Shown: positions 48,910-57,956 of the stretch, in pieces
How positions within the stretch are numbered: the stretch's first letter is position 1
Layout of the letters: the number at the start of each line of letters is the position of its first letter
DNA from: Taylorella equigenitalis ATCC 35865
GTDB taxonomy: Bacteria > Pseudomonadota > Gammaproteobacteria > Burkholderiales > Burkholderiaceae_B
NCBI RefSeq assembly: GCF_000276685.1
Contig: NC_018108.1
Location: 1,426,001-1,490,000 of the forward strand
Length of the DNA: 64,000 nucleotides
Direction of reading: 5' to 3'
The notes under the pieces: generated by a model
What the model was told of the DNA's origin: nothing
Seen by the model: the letters and a program-made list of their open reading frames with translations, nothing else
Databases searched by the model: none
Made by a program: the position numbers and the translations under genes

Positions 48910-48986
48910 GGAGCGGTAGTTCAGTTGGTTAGAATACCGGCCTGTCACGCCGGGGGTCGCGGGTTCGAGCCCCGTCCGCTCCGCCA
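48910..48986 (+). tRNA. tRNA-Asp (GTC)
   Basis: Complete cloverleaf. Acceptor GGAGCGG pairs with CCGCTCC; D loop AGTTCAGTTGGTTAGA. Anticodon stem CCGGC/GCCGG carries anticodon GTC at 48944-48946; T arm has GGTTCGAGCCC. CCA is encoded (48984-48986). It lies 6 nt after tRNA-Glu, so one transcript. Its GUC anticodon makes it a substrate of the queA/tgt queuosine pathway encoded nearby. Confidence 0.97.
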
Positions 48987-48992
48987 TATATC

Positions 48993-49019
48993 AAGCCCAC
49001 GTCCTAGACGTGGGCTTTT
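48993..49019 (+). terminator. Intrinsic terminator of the tRNA operon
   Basis: 11-bp perfect stem AAGCCCACGTC (48993-49003) and GACGTGGGCTT (49007-49017) with a 3-nt loop and a TTTTG tail. It also lies 3 nt past the stop of the converging adhesin gene. Confidence 0.85.
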
Positions 49020-49022
49020 GCT

Positions 49023-50489
49023 TTAAAAACTAAACATCATTCCTAGGCTTCCTCCGAACCCTCCTTTTGAATCACCAGAAATAGACGCTTTTCCAACCCA
49101 AGCCTCATCTCCTGACATAGCTGATACACCGACCGCATATCCAAACCCACCTCTGTAAGTTGCAACGCCAAGACCCAGTCCAACTTGGTCAGGAGTCCAA
49201 GCTTGTGGAAGAGAGGCTATTGCCATTGCAGAAGCAGTCCCTGCCCTAGATTGTTTCTTTAAATTATCCAATTCTTCACCAAGGATTTTGTTGGATTCTT
49301 TTAACCTTTTATCCAAAGTTGAATAAATACGATCTGATTCAGCTTTTAATTGACCCAAATTAACTGCATCAGTATTATCAACTGCATCAGCAAGGTCTTT
49401 CACTCTATTGCCACCCATACTAACTTCTGAACTAGAAGAAACTTTAAATTCTTTAGAAACAGTTAGCCCGCCATTTGCAGTTACTTTCTGCTCAAATGTT
49501 GGGGATTTTAGGCTCTCAATCAATTCTCCTAACTTATCAGATGTGGCATCGATTGAAGCTTTGTTTGAACTAATGCCCTCTTTATTTTTGGCAATATCAG
49601 AACGATTGATTGCGATTGCTTTTTTGTTGGCATCTATGCCTTTTTTATTGTTTTCGCTAAGAATTTTGTTTGCGGATATAGCCTGTGTATTTTTTTCTAC
49701 TTTTAAGTCAGTAGCCTTCAAAGCCTTAGTATTTGTAGCAACTTTTACGCCAAGACCTTTTACATCAGAAACGGCTTTATCAACTTTAGCCCCAATTTTT
49801 TCAACTGCAGTTGTGTTTTTTGCTAGCTCACCTTTTATACCTGAGATTTTTTCTTTATTTTTATCTATTTCAAAGTTAACACCTTTTATGGCATCTTTAT
49901 TTTTCTCAACCTTGGTATCAATCTTAGAAACTGCTGTTTTAGATTCTTTTAGATTCTTTCCGATTTCTTTGATTGAGGTAGAAATGCCATCTACCTTATT
50001 TTTGATTGAATCTATCTCTCCAGCTGATTTATTAGCAATTTTTATTTGCTTCTTAAACTCATCAATGGAATTTGAATTAGTTTCAATATTAGAAATTAAT
50101 TTGGCAATTTTATCTTCATGTGTATCAACCTTTTCAGTCAATGCTTGTATATTTGAAGAATTATCATTCGATGTGCCATCTGCAGCTAAAGTAGTTGTAT
50201 TTAATTTCTCAAACACAATTACACTATCAGTTAGTGCATTCTGATGTCCACCTTCAGCAACTTCATAAACAATTGCTCTATGGCATGATGTGAAATTTGG
50301 TTTTTTTCTTTTTGTGCTCACATCCTCAGGAGTGCAGTTATAGAAAATTGGGGTAGCTTCATTAGATTTATCTTTCCATCGCCCAAGAGGATTTGCGAGA
50401 TTTGTGCCCATAATATGAGCTTGGGTAATTTGAGGTGTTATTGCTAAAAGTGTTAATACAAATGTGGTTTTAAATTTAAAAGATTTCAT
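49023..50489 (-). CDS. Trimeric autotransporter adhesin (YadA anchor)
   Basis: 488-residue surface protein of type Vc secretion. The signal peptide is residues 1-24 (ends ITQA). A short N-terminal region with two Cys (FYNCTPED, FTSCHRA) may form the tip. About 230 residues (roughly 105-335) are a heptad-rich, Lys/Asn/Ile coiled-coil stalk with repeated KNKxxI-type units. The neck motif GGNRVKDLADAVDNTDAVNLGQLK region precedes a C-terminal YadA beta-barrel of about 60 residues ending in Phe (GSLGMMFSF). It is short for the family and lacks a clear YadA head. Good AGGAG ribosome binding site. It holds four TGGCAAT words in 1.5 kb. Likely host adhesion or biofilm role (inferred). Confidence 0.88.
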   Translation of the reverse strand: MKSFKFKTTFVLTLLAITPQITQAHIMGTNLANPLGRWKDKSNEATPIFYNCTPEDVSTKRKKPNFTSCHRAIVYEVAEGGHQNALTDSVIVFEKLNTTTLAADGTSNDNSSNIQALTEKVDTHEDKIAKLISNIETNSNSIDEFKKQIKIANKSAGEIDSIKNKVDGISTSIKEIGKNLKESKTAVSKIDTKVEKNKDAIKGVNFEIDKNKEKISGIKGELAKNTTAVEKIGAKVDKAVSDVKGLGVKVATNTKALKATDLKVEKNTQAISANKILSENNKKGIDANKKAIAINRSDIAKNKEGISSNKASIDATSDKLGELIESLKSPTFEQKVTANGGLTVSKEFKVSSSSEVSMGGNRVKDLADAVDNTDAVNLGQLKAESDRIYSTLDKRLKESNKILGEELDNLKKQSRAGTASAMAIASLPQAWTPDQVGLGLGVATYRGGFGYAVGVSAMSGDEAWVGKASISGDSKGGFGGSLGMMFSF

Positions 50490-50517
50490 ATCGACTCCTT
50501 ATAAAAAAATCAGTTTT

Positions 50518-50530
50518 GATTCTAAGAATC
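50518..50530. promoter_or_regulatory. 13-bp palindrome upstream of the adhesin gene
   Basis: GATTCT-A-AGAATC, perfect dyad with a one-base centre, 29 nt before the adhesin ATG on the minus strand. It could be an operator for the adhesin. No regulator is assigned. Confidence 0.35.
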
Positions 50531-50621
50531 GACACAAATTTTGAGTAGGTGGTGTGCATGCTTTTATCCATTAGGAAAACTACGTACACACGGTTTTATT
50601 CTTTTTAATACATTTACAAAC

Positions 50622-50649
50622 TTGAACACTTTAACTAACTCTGTAAAAT
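50622..50649 (+). promoter_or_regulatory. Candidate promoter of the gsi-peptidase operon
   Basis: -35 TTGAAC (50622-50627), 16-nt spacer, -10 TAAAAT (50644-50649), about 40 nt before the gsiA ATG. The 200-bp divergent spacer serves both this operon and the adhesin. Confidence 0.45.
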
Positions 50650-50689
50650 ATAAATTCAAAATAAATTTTCTTTAAAACAACAAAATTAA

Positions 50690-52582
50690 ATGAGCATTAA
50701 TTCACAAAAATCAGAGTCTGCAGTTTTAGAAGTAAATAATTTAAGTGTTGATTTTGTGAGTAGTGAACATACGGTTCACGCTGTTAAAAATTTATCTTTT
50801 TCTATTAGTAAGGGTCAAACTTTAGCAATTGTTGGTGAATCTGGCTCTGGAAAATCCGTAACATCACTTTCTATTATGCGATTAGTAGAAAATGGTGGGG
50901 GAATTATTACTTCTGGACAGATGTTGTTCACTGCAAATAAAAAACCTCGCGTTGATCTTGTAAAGCTTTCTTCTAGAGATTTACGAAAAATTCGCGGTGC
51001 AGATATGGCTATGATTTTTCAGGAGCCTATGACATCATTAAATCCAGTTTTTACTGTAGGTGAGCAAATTGCAGAATCTATAAGACTACATCAAGGGCTT
51101 TCAAATTCAGACGCTATGGCAGAAGCCCTACGCATGCTGGATCAAGTAAGAATTCCTGAAGCTAAAAGTGTAATCAAAAGATATCCGCACCAACTTTCAG
51201 GTGGCATGCGACAAAGAGTAATGATAGCAATGGGACTCGCCTGCAAGCCTTCATTACTCATTGCTGACGAACCAACAACTGCCCTTGATGTAACTATTCA
51301 GGCTCAAATTCTGCAACTAATCCGTGAACTACAAAAAGAGATGCAGATGGCGGTTATCTTTATCACTCATGATATGGGTGTTGTAGCTGAAGTTGCTGAC
51401 CGTGTATTGGTTATGTACAAAGGTGAAAAAGTGGAAGAAAACATTGCCACAGAAATATTTAATAACCCTCAACATGCTTATACGAAAGCTCTTCTTTCTG
51501 CTGTTCCAAAACTTGGTTCTATGTCTGGAAAAGCACTTCCTGAAAGGTTCGATTTACTAGTAATGGATGAAAATCAACCTACGGAATCGAATTTAAATCC
51601 TGAGCCACTTCAACCTCTATACAATAAACCTCCTATTTTGGAAGTTAAAAATCTTAAGACATATTTTGATATACATAGTGGATTTTTAGGATTGAATAAA
51701 AAGCGTGTTCATGCGGTGGAGAAAGTTAATTTTTCACTCTATGAACAGGAAACTCTTGCAATTGTAGGCGAGTCTGGGTGCGGAAAATCCACGACAGGTC
51801 GCTCTCTTCTAAGATTAATTCAATCTCAAGGCGGTCAAATTCTTTTTAAAGGACAAGACGTCAATTCTCTTTCAAAAAATGAGATGCAAAAGATTCGTCG
51901 CGATATTCAATTCATTTTCCAAGATCCATATGCTTCATTGGATCCACGGCAAACGGTGGGATTTTCAATTATGGAGCCATTGCTCATACACAAAGTTGCT
52001 AGCGGAAAGCAAGCAAATGAAAGAGTTCAGTGGTTATTAGAAAAAGTTGGGCTTTCAGGTGATATGGCCCAAAGATATCCTCATGAATTTTCAGGTGGAC
52101 AAAGGCAAAGAATTTGTATCGCAAGAGCACTGGCATTGAATCCTAAAATTGTTATCGCTGATGAATCAGTATCTGCGTTGGATGTTTCTATTCAAGCACA
52201 AATCGTTAATTTGCTTATGGATTTACAGCAGGAATTTGGAATTTCTTATTTGTTTATATCCCACGATATGGCTGTTGTAGAGCGGATTTCGCACAGAATT
52301 GCAGTTATGTATTTGGGTCAAATTGTTGAGATAGGCTCAAGGCAAGCGATATTTGAAAACCCTCAACATCCTTATACAAAAAAACTGATAGAAGCTGTTC
52401 CTATTGCTAACCCAGAGCGTAGGCATCTTGACCGTAAATTATTGACAGGTGAAATTCCGAGCCCGATCCGTAAGATTGGTGATGAGCCTATAGTCGAGCC
52501 ATTAATTCAAATCGCTGAAAATCATTATGTAGCTAAACATTCTATTGGAGTATATAGCCCAAACTCCGCAAATCCAACTTAA
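50690..52582 (+). CDS. gsiA: Glutathione/peptide ABC transporter ATP-binding protein GsiA
   Basis: 630-residue protein with two complete ABC ATPase domains in one chain (DppD- and DppF-like). Walker [12 protein letters not shown] near residue 50 and [11 protein letters not shown] near 362; signatures [13 protein letters not shown] and [15 protein letters not shown]; Walker [13 protein letters not shown] and [12 protein letters not shown]. This fusion is typical of GsiA. No visible Shine-Dalgarno sequence before the ATG. It powers import through GsiC/GsiD of substrates caught by GsiB. Confidence 0.9.
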   Translation: MSINSQKSESAVLEVNNLSVDFVSSEHTVHAVKNLSFSISKGQTLAIVGESGSGKSVTSLSIMRLVENGGGIITSGQMLFTANKKPRVDLVKLSSRDLRKIRGADMAMIFQEPMTSLNPVFTVGEQIAESIRLHQGLSNSDAMAEALRMLDQVRIPEAKSVIKRYPHQLSGGMRQRVMIAMGLACKPSLLIADEPTTALDVTIQAQILQLIRELQKEMQMAVIFITHDMGVVAEVADRVLVMYKGEKVEENIATEIFNNPQHAYTKALLSAVPKLGSMSGKALPERFDLLVMDENQPTESNLNPEPLQPLYNKPPILEVKNLKTYFDIHSGFLGLNKKRVHAVEKVNFSLYEQETLAIVGESGCGKSTTGRSLLRLIQSQGGQILFKGQDVNSLSKNEMQKIRRDIQFIFQDPYASLDPRQTVGFSIMEPLLIHKVASGKQANERVQWLLEKVGLSGDMAQRYPHEFSGGQRQRICIARALALNPKIVIADESVSALDVSIQAQIVNLLMDLQQEFGISYLFISHDMAVVERISHRIAVMYLGQIVEIGSRQAIFENPQHPYTKKLIEAVPIANPERRHLDRKLLTGEIPSPIRKIGDEPIVEPLIQIAENHYVAKHSIGVYSPNSANPT

Positions 52583-52601
52583 ATTAAATACAGGAGAGTA
52601 T

Positions 52602-54146
52602 ATGAAATCCTTAACTAAAACCACTTTGGCAATGAGCTTTCTTTTAGGCAGTCTTTCTTTTTCGACTTCAGCTATGGCTACGAAAGATGTAGTAGTCGCA
52701 ATCCCTTACAGCCTTAGTGCACTTGACCCATACAACACCAATTCCACACTAGCACAAGCTGTAGGTAAAGGTTGGTATGAAGGTCTATTTGAATTTGATA
52801 AAGATTTAAATATTAAACCTCTTTTAGCTACTGAATATAAGGCAAGTGAAGATGGTCTTGAGTACACATTCAAACTTCGTGAGGGTGTGAAATTCCATGA
52901 TGGTACAGACTTTAATGCAGAAGCGGTAAAAATCAATTTTGAACGTGTTCTAAATAAAGCGAATGCCCTAGCTCGTTACAATCAATTCAACAAAATAAAA
53001 TCAGTTGAAGTTGTTAATCCATACGAAGTAAAAATTATTCTTTCAGAACCATTTTCTGCACTTATAAATAATCTTGCACACCCATCTGCAATGATTATTT
53101 CTCCTAAAGCCCTTGAGCAGTACGGAAAAGATATTAACTTCCATCCTACTGGCACAGGTCCATTTCAATTTGTTGAGTGGAAGCCAGGAGAGACAGTAAA
53201 AATGAAACGCAACGAAAATTACTGGAACAAGGATAGTCTCGCAAAAGTAGATTCTATTACCTTCCGTGTAATTACCGACAACAATACTCGAGCTGCTGTT
53301 ATGAAAACAGGTGAAGCTCACTTTACAAATCCTGTACCTTACGAGCAAGTAAAAATTCTAGAAAAAAGTGGCAAAGTTGATATTGTTGTTACTCCATCAA
53401 TTGTGGAACGTTACGTTTCTATAAATGTACTAAAAAAACCATTTGATAATATCAAGGTTCGCCAAGCACTTAACTATGCAATTAACAAAGAAGCCCTAAT
53501 TAAAGTTACTTTGAACGGTTATGCAGATGTTGCAACTGGTGTTGTCCCACCACTAGTTGAATTCTCTAAGCAATTCAAATCGTATGAATACGATCCGAAA
53601 AAAGCAAAAGAGCTTTTAAAAGAAGCTGGATACCCTAATGGATTCGAAACAACTTTATGGGCTGGATACAATGATGGTACATCTGTAAAAGTCATACAGT
53701 TTCTTCAACAACAACTTCGCCAAGTTGGTATAAAGGCTTCTGTAGAAGCATTGGAATCTGGTCAAAGAGTTGCTAAAGTTCAGAAGGTACAAAAACCTGA
53801 AGATGCCGGCGTAAGACTTTATTATGTCGGCTGGTCTGCTTCTACAGGTGAAGCAAACTGGGCATTAGCTCCACTGCTTAAAGGCGATGCATGGCCACCA
53901 GTATTGTCAAACACTTCGTACTATAAAAACGATAAAGTTGATGCAAACCTAGAGGCGGCTCTTCGCACTAATGACAAAGCTGAAAAAGAGAAACTTTACG
54001 CTGAAGCTCAGGAAATCATTTGGAACGAAGCTCCTTGGGTTTTCTTGAATGTAAGTAAACTGGTATCTGCTAAGAGCAAAAATCTTGAAGGTATTGATGT
54101 TATGCCAGATGGTTCCTTCTATTTCAAACAAGTAGATCTTAAATAA
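52602..54146 (+). CDS. gsiB: Periplasmic glutathione/peptide-binding protein GsiB
   Basis: Solute-binding protein of the SBP_bac_5 (DppA/OppA) family, 514 aa from ATG 52602, with CAGGAGAG ribosome binding site. Signal peptide about 26 residues (MSFLLGSLSFSTSAMA). Family blocks: EGLFEFDKDLNIKPLLA, FKLREGVKFHDGTDFNAEAV, PTGTGPFQF and NVLKKPFDNIKVRQALNYAI. The frame is open upstream into gsiA, but that start would hide the signal peptide. Substrate (glutathione or short peptides) inferred from the operon. Confidence 0.9.
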   Translation: MKSLTKTTLAMSFLLGSLSFSTSAMATKDVVVAIPYSLSALDPYNTNSTLAQAVGKGWYEGLFEFDKDLNIKPLLATEYKASEDGLEYTFKLREGVKFHDGTDFNAEAVKINFERVLNKANALARYNQFNKIKSVEVVNPYEVKIILSEPFSALINNLAHPSAMIISPKALEQYGKDINFHPTGTGPFQFVEWKPGETVKMKRNENYWNKDSLAKVDSITFRVITDNNTRAAVMKTGEAHFTNPVPYEQVKILEKSGKVDIVVTPSIVERYVSINVLKKPFDNIKVRQALNYAINKEALIKVTLNGYADVATGVVPPLVEFSKQFKSYEYDPKKAKELLKEAGYPNGFETTLWAGYNDGTSVKVIQFLQQQLRQVGIKASVEALESGQRVAKVQKVQKPEDAGVRLYYVGWSASTGEANWALAPLLKGDAWPPVLSNTSYYKNDKVDANLEAALRTNDKAEKEKLYAEAQEIIWNEAPWVFLNVSKLVSAKSKNLEGIDVMPDGSFYFKQVDLK

Positions 54147-54169
54147 TCAACCTTATAAGTAGCACTTAA

Positions 54170-54203
54170 GGGGCGATAGCAAAAGCATTGCCCCGATGTT
54201 TTT
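54170..54203 (+). terminator. Hairpin (attenuator) between gsiB and gsiC
   Basis: GGGGCGAT (54170-54177) pairs with ATTGCCCC (54187-54194, one G-T pair). The stem extends by GC/GC around an AAAA loop with one bulged A. TTTTT follows at 54199-54203. It lies just before the gsiC ATG and would lower permease relative to binding-protein mRNA, as in many binding-protein operons. Confidence 0.65.
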
Positions 54204-54206
54204 AAT

Positions 54207-55127
54207 ATGCTTTCATACTTTATAAAAAGAATAATTGGGATGGTTCCCACACTATTTCTTATCTGCGTATGTGTATTTTTATTTGTACACATACTTCCAG
54301 GAGATCCTGCTGTATTAGCTGCTGGTCCCGATGCTGATGCTCAAACAATACAATTAATACGTGAGGATATGGGACTCAATTTGCCTCTTTGGGAGCAATT
54401 TGTGAATTACATGTCCAACGTGTTGCATGGAGATCTAGGGCACTCTCTTAGATCTAAGCGACCAGTTTTCGATGAAATTGCTATTAGATTTACTCCGACA
54501 ATGCTACTTACTCTTACAAGTATGTTTTGGTCAGTTATTGTGGGACTGGTGATTGGAGTTGTATCTGCCATATGGAGAAATTCATGGCCTGACAGATTAT
54601 TTATGACATTAGCAGTTTCGGGGATTTCCTTTCCTGCATTTGCATTCGGTATGTTATTGATTCAAATTTTTGCTGTTTGGCTTGGATGGTTGCCATCAGT
54701 TGGTGCAGATAGTTGGAAGCACTATATATTGCCATCCCTTACCTTAGGATTGTCGGTTGCAGCGGTCTTAGCCCGATTTACAAGGGCTTCGTTTGTTGAA
54801 GTAATTAATGAAGATTTTGTACGCACAGCAAGAGCTAAGGGGTTAAGTGAAAAAGTTGTCATGATAAAACATAGTTTGAGAAATGCTTTAATCCCAGTTG
54901 TTACGATGATGGGCCTTCAATTTGGATTTTTACTTGGAGGTTCAATTGTTGTTGAAACAGTATTCGGCTGGCCTGGTATGGGTAGCTTGCTCATCGACTC
55001 TGTGAACTCCCGCGACTACCCGATGATTCAAGGGCTTGTACTTTTATTTTCCTTTGAATTTATCGTAATCAATTTAGTAGTTGACATACTTTACGGGGTC
55101 ATTAACCCTACTATTCGCTACAAGTAG
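54207..55127 (+). CDS. gsiC: Glutathione/peptide ABC transporter permease GsiC
   Basis: Inner-membrane permease with six predicted helices and the BPD_transp_1 EAA loop ([25 protein letters not shown]). N-terminal [20 protein letters not shown] and [16 protein letters not shown] are typical of the DppB/GsiC group. 306 aa. Starts right after the hairpin at 54170 with no evident Shine-Dalgarno. Confidence 0.91.
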   Translation: MLSYFIKRIIGMVPTLFLICVCVFLFVHILPGDPAVLAAGPDADAQTIQLIREDMGLNLPLWEQFVNYMSNVLHGDLGHSLRSKRPVFDEIAIRFTPTMLLTLTSMFWSVIVGLVIGVVSAIWRNSWPDRLFMTLAVSGISFPAFAFGMLLIQIFAVWLGWLPSVGADSWKHYILPSLTLGLSVAAVLARFTRASFVEVINEDFVRTARAKGLSEKVVMIKHSLRNALIPVVTMMGLQFGFLLGGSIVVETVFGWPGMGSLLIDSVNSRDYPMIQGLVLLFSFEFIVINLVVDILYGVINPTIRYK

Positions 55128-55131
55128 GTGC

Positions 55132-56007
55132 ATGATGGATATTAAACAAAAACAAGAAACTATCAGAACTCCTATGAGTGAGTTCAAACGCAAATTTAAA
55201 AAACAAACACCTGCCATAATAGCTGGGTTATTTATTCTGTTCATTGTTGTCATTGCCATACTAGCTCCATGGATTGTTCCATATGATCCAGAAAATTTCT
55301 TTGATTACGATAAGCTAAATCAGCCTCCATCGTGGGAGCATTGGATGGGAGTCGATTCGCTTGGTCGCGATATCATGAGTCGAATAATTATGGGGGCTCG
55401 CATATCTTTAGCTGCTGGTTTCATTTCCGTTGCCTTAGGTATGATATTTGGAACGGTTTTAGGGCTTTTAGCTGGTTACTATGAAGGCTGGATTGATCGC
55501 TTGGTTATGCGTTTATCCGATGTTTTATTTGCATTTCCTGGGATTTTGCTTGCTATTGGGGTTATTGCTGTTCTCGGACCAAGCATGTTAAATGTAATCA
55601 TTGCAGTTGCTGTATTTAGCGTACCAACTTTTGCTCGTTTGGTTCGTGGCAATACTCTTTCACTCAAAAATATGACTTATGTTGAAGCAGCCAGAAGTAT
55701 TGGTGCATCTGACTTTACCATTTTGTTTAAGCATATATTGCCAGGCACTATATCTCCTATCGTGATTTATGCCACTATGCGGATCGGTACTTCAATTATT
55801 ACTGCAGCCTCACTTTCATTTATCGGTATGGGGGCACAACCGCCAACCCCTGAATGGGGAGCGATGTTAAATGAAGCTAGATCGGATATGGTTTTAGCAC
55901 CACACGTGGCTTTATTTCCATCATTAGCTATATTTTTTACAGTTCTTGCTTTTAATATTTTGGGTGACGGTTTACGTGATGCACTTGATCCAAAACTTAA
56001 AACATAA
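55132..56007 (+). CDS. gsiD: Glutathione/peptide ABC transporter permease GsiD
   Basis: DppC-type permease, 291 aa from ATG 55132 (an in-frame ATG 3 nt later is equally possible); the gsiC stop is 4 nt before. [20 protein letters not shown] and [15 protein letters not shown] are close to E. coli GsiD. The EAA loop is [19 protein letters not shown], and the C terminus is [14 protein letters not shown]. The frame is open upstream inside gsiC, but that extension is not family-like. Confidence 0.91.
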   Translation: MMDIKQKQETIRTPMSEFKRKFKKQTPAIIAGLFILFIVVIAILAPWIVPYDPENFFDYDKLNQPPSWEHWMGVDSLGRDIMSRIIMGARISLAAGFISVALGMIFGTVLGLLAGYYEGWIDRLVMRLSDVLFAFPGILLAIGVIAVLGPSMLNVIIAVAVFSVPTFARLVRGNTLSLKNMTYVEAARSIGASDFTILFKHILPGTISPIVIYATMRIGTSIITAASLSFIGMGAQPPTPEWGAMLNEARSDMVLAPHVALFPSLAIFFTVLAFNILGDGLRDALDPKLKT

Positions 56008-56009
56008 TT

Positions 56010-57125
56010 ATGATTAGGATAGATGATTTAATAAATTGCTATAGTGCTCCTGTTATAGGCAATTTAAATTGCGGTCCAAAAAATTTAATCTCTGATGTAT
56101 CAGGTGTTACAGTTGGTCATTGCACAATTAGCTCCGATGATTCTAAAACCATTAGAACCGGTGTAACTGTAATTAAGCCATCGGATGCAAGGGATTTATT
56201 TGCAAATAAGGTTCCTGCAGCCGTAAGTGTCATAAATGGATTTGGCAAAAGCTATGGCCTTGTTCAGCTTGAGGAATTGGGAGTTTTAGAGACCCCTATT
56301 GCACTTACAAATACTTTCAGTGTTCCTGAAATTGCCACGGCTCAGATTAAATCTGCTATTGAAGTTAACGCCGAAATTGGTCGTTCATTGCCAACAGTAA
56401 ATCCTTTAGTACTAGAATGTAATGATGGCTATTTAAATGATATACAGTCTTTTGCTGTCAAAGAAGAACATTATTTAAAAGCCTTAAGTGATTGTTCATC
56501 CACATTTGAGCAGGGTGCTGTCGGTGCTGGTCATGGGATGAAGTGTTTTGGCTTTAAAGGAGGAGTAGGTTCGGCTTCTCGAATTTCCGTATGCTCTAAT
56601 TCATACATTGTTGGCTCTTTAGTTTTATCTAATTTTGGAGCCTTAACCAACTTAAGAATTGGCGGTTTAGAGTTGGGGGAACTTTTAGAAAGTAAGAATT
56701 TAAATATACAACTTGAAAAATTTGAGCAAGTTAAAGCAGAGGACGAGGATAAGGGATCGATAATTATGGTGCTTGCTACAGATGCCCCACTTGATTCTAG
56801 GCAGTTAAAAAGACTTAGCCTAAGAGCAGCTGCAGGTTTAGCTAGAACTGGTTCGAACTTTGGACATGGTAGTGGAGATATTAGCGTTGCTTTTTCTACT
56901 GCATACTCTGTTGAACAATCAAATAATCAAGTTTTGAACAAAAGCATTGCCACTTTAAATGAGGGGCAAATTAATTATTTATTTGATGCGGCGGCTGAAG
57001 CTACGGAGCAAGCCATAATTAATTCTTTATGGCATTCAAAAACGACATATGGCCGAGATGGTCATGTGTGTAGGAATTTATTTGACGTGATTAAAGAACG
57101 CTTTTTTGATATGGAATCAAAATGA
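56010..57125 (+). CDS. P1 (S58) family N-terminal-nucleophile aminopeptidase (DmpA/BapA-like)
   Basis: 371-residue self-processing peptidase. DVSGVTVGHCTI near the N terminus and GAGHGMKCFGFKGGVGSASR in the middle (residues about 170-190) are the family blocks. The predicted autocleavage site is Gly249-Ser250, within KGSIIMVLATDAP. This is the same numbering as the known DmpA site, giving alpha and beta subunits with Ser250 as nucleophile. Family members release N-terminal Ala/Gly or beta-alanine, including D-amino acids. No signal peptide, so it acts on imported peptides in the cytoplasm. Overlaps the next gene by 4 nt. Confidence 0.88.
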   Translation: MIRIDDLINCYSAPVIGNLNCGPKNLISDVSGVTVGHCTISSDDSKTIRTGVTVIKPSDARDLFANKVPAAVSVINGFGKSYGLVQLEELGVLETPIALTNTFSVPEIATAQIKSAIEVNAEIGRSLPTVNPLVLECNDGYLNDIQSFAVKEEHYLKALSDCSSTFEQGAVGAGHGMKCFGFKGGVGSASRISVCSNSYIVGSLVLSNFGALTNLRIGGLELGELLESKNLNIQLEKFEQVKAEDEDKGSIIMVLATDAPLDSRQLKRLSLRAAAGLARTGSNFGHGSGDISVAFSTAYSVEQSNNQVLNKSIATLNEGQINYLFDAAAEATEQAIINSLWHSKTTYGRDGHVCRNLFDVIKERFFDMESK

Positions 57126-57952
57126 AAATCTTAATAAGTGCTGATATTGAGGGTGTCGCTGGTGTAGTTGACCCTGAACAATGTAGAACTGGAACAAGTG
57201 AGTGGGAACGTGCCCGTGTTTGGTTTACAGAGGAGGTCAATGCGGCCGCACGTGGTGCTTTTGATGCTGGTGCCACTGAAGTTGTAGTTGCAGATTCTCA
57301 TGCCAGTTTTAGAAATATATTGCCAGACTTAATTGATGAGCGTATATACCTAATTATGGGCAAACCACGTCTTTATAGCATGGTAGCTGGGGTTGAGATG
57401 GGAGCTGATGCCCTAATGCTTGTTGGCCATCACTCACAAGCTCGAGGACATGGGATTCTCGCCCATACTATAAATGGATTTTCATTTTCTCAAATTCGCA
57501 TTAATGGTGTTGCTTACGGAGAACCTGGATTATATGGACTGTTAGCTGGAGAAGTTGATGTACCTTTAATTTTCGGAAGTGGCGATCAGATATTGGAAGA
57601 GGAAAACAAAAACTTTTTTCCTGAAGCAATATGGGTGCACACAAAAGAGGCTATGGGCACATTTGTTGCCAAAACTAAAAGTACGCAACGAGCTCGTTAT
57701 GATATTTTTAAAGGTGCTAGAAATGCGGTTGAGAAATTCCGCTCATCAGGCGATTTATTTAAGCCTTTCAAAGTTGCGGGACCATATAAATGCGAAGTGG
57801 CCTGTCATAAGCCAGAGATGGTAGATATATTTTCTATATTGCCAGGTACTAAGCGAGTTGATCAGCTAACAATAAGTTTTGAAACTAGTTCAATATTAGA
57901 TTTGATTCGTACGGTAAACACATTCTCTTTGATGTCTAGCGTTTTGAGGTAA
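57122..57952 (+). CDS. M55 D-aminopeptidase (DppA-like)
   Basis: 276-residue zinc aminopeptidase. Metal ligands align with Bacillus subtilis DppA: D8 and E10 (SADIEGVAGV), H60 (VVADSHAS), H104 (LVGHHSQ) and E134 (AYGEPGLYG). The family hydrolyses D-Ala-D-Ala and related short D-peptides, so cell-wall fragments are a possible substrate. Start overlaps the P1 peptidase stop by 4 nt; stop is 4 nt before iaaA. Confidence 0.88.
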   Translation: MKILISADIEGVAGVVDPEQCRTGTSEWERARVWFTEEVNAAARGAFDAGATEVVVADSHASFRNILPDLIDERIYLIMGKPRLYSMVAGVEMGADALMLVGHHSQARGHGILAHTINGFSFSQIRINGVAYGEPGLYGLLAGEVDVPLIFGSGDQILEEENKNFFPEAIWVHTKEAMGTFVAKTKSTQRARYDIFKGARNAVEKFRSSGDLFKPFKVAGPYKCEVACHKPEMVDIFSILPGTKRVDQLTISFETSSILDLIRTVNTFSLMSSVLR

Positions 57953-57956
57953 TTAC

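Noticed and set aside
49408-50244. 278-codon open frame on the plus strand, antisense to the adhesin
   Set aside because: It is a stop-free shadow produced by the repetitive Lys/Asn/Ile codons of the adhesin stalk. It has no ribosome binding site and a low-complexity Ser/Phe/Leu product.
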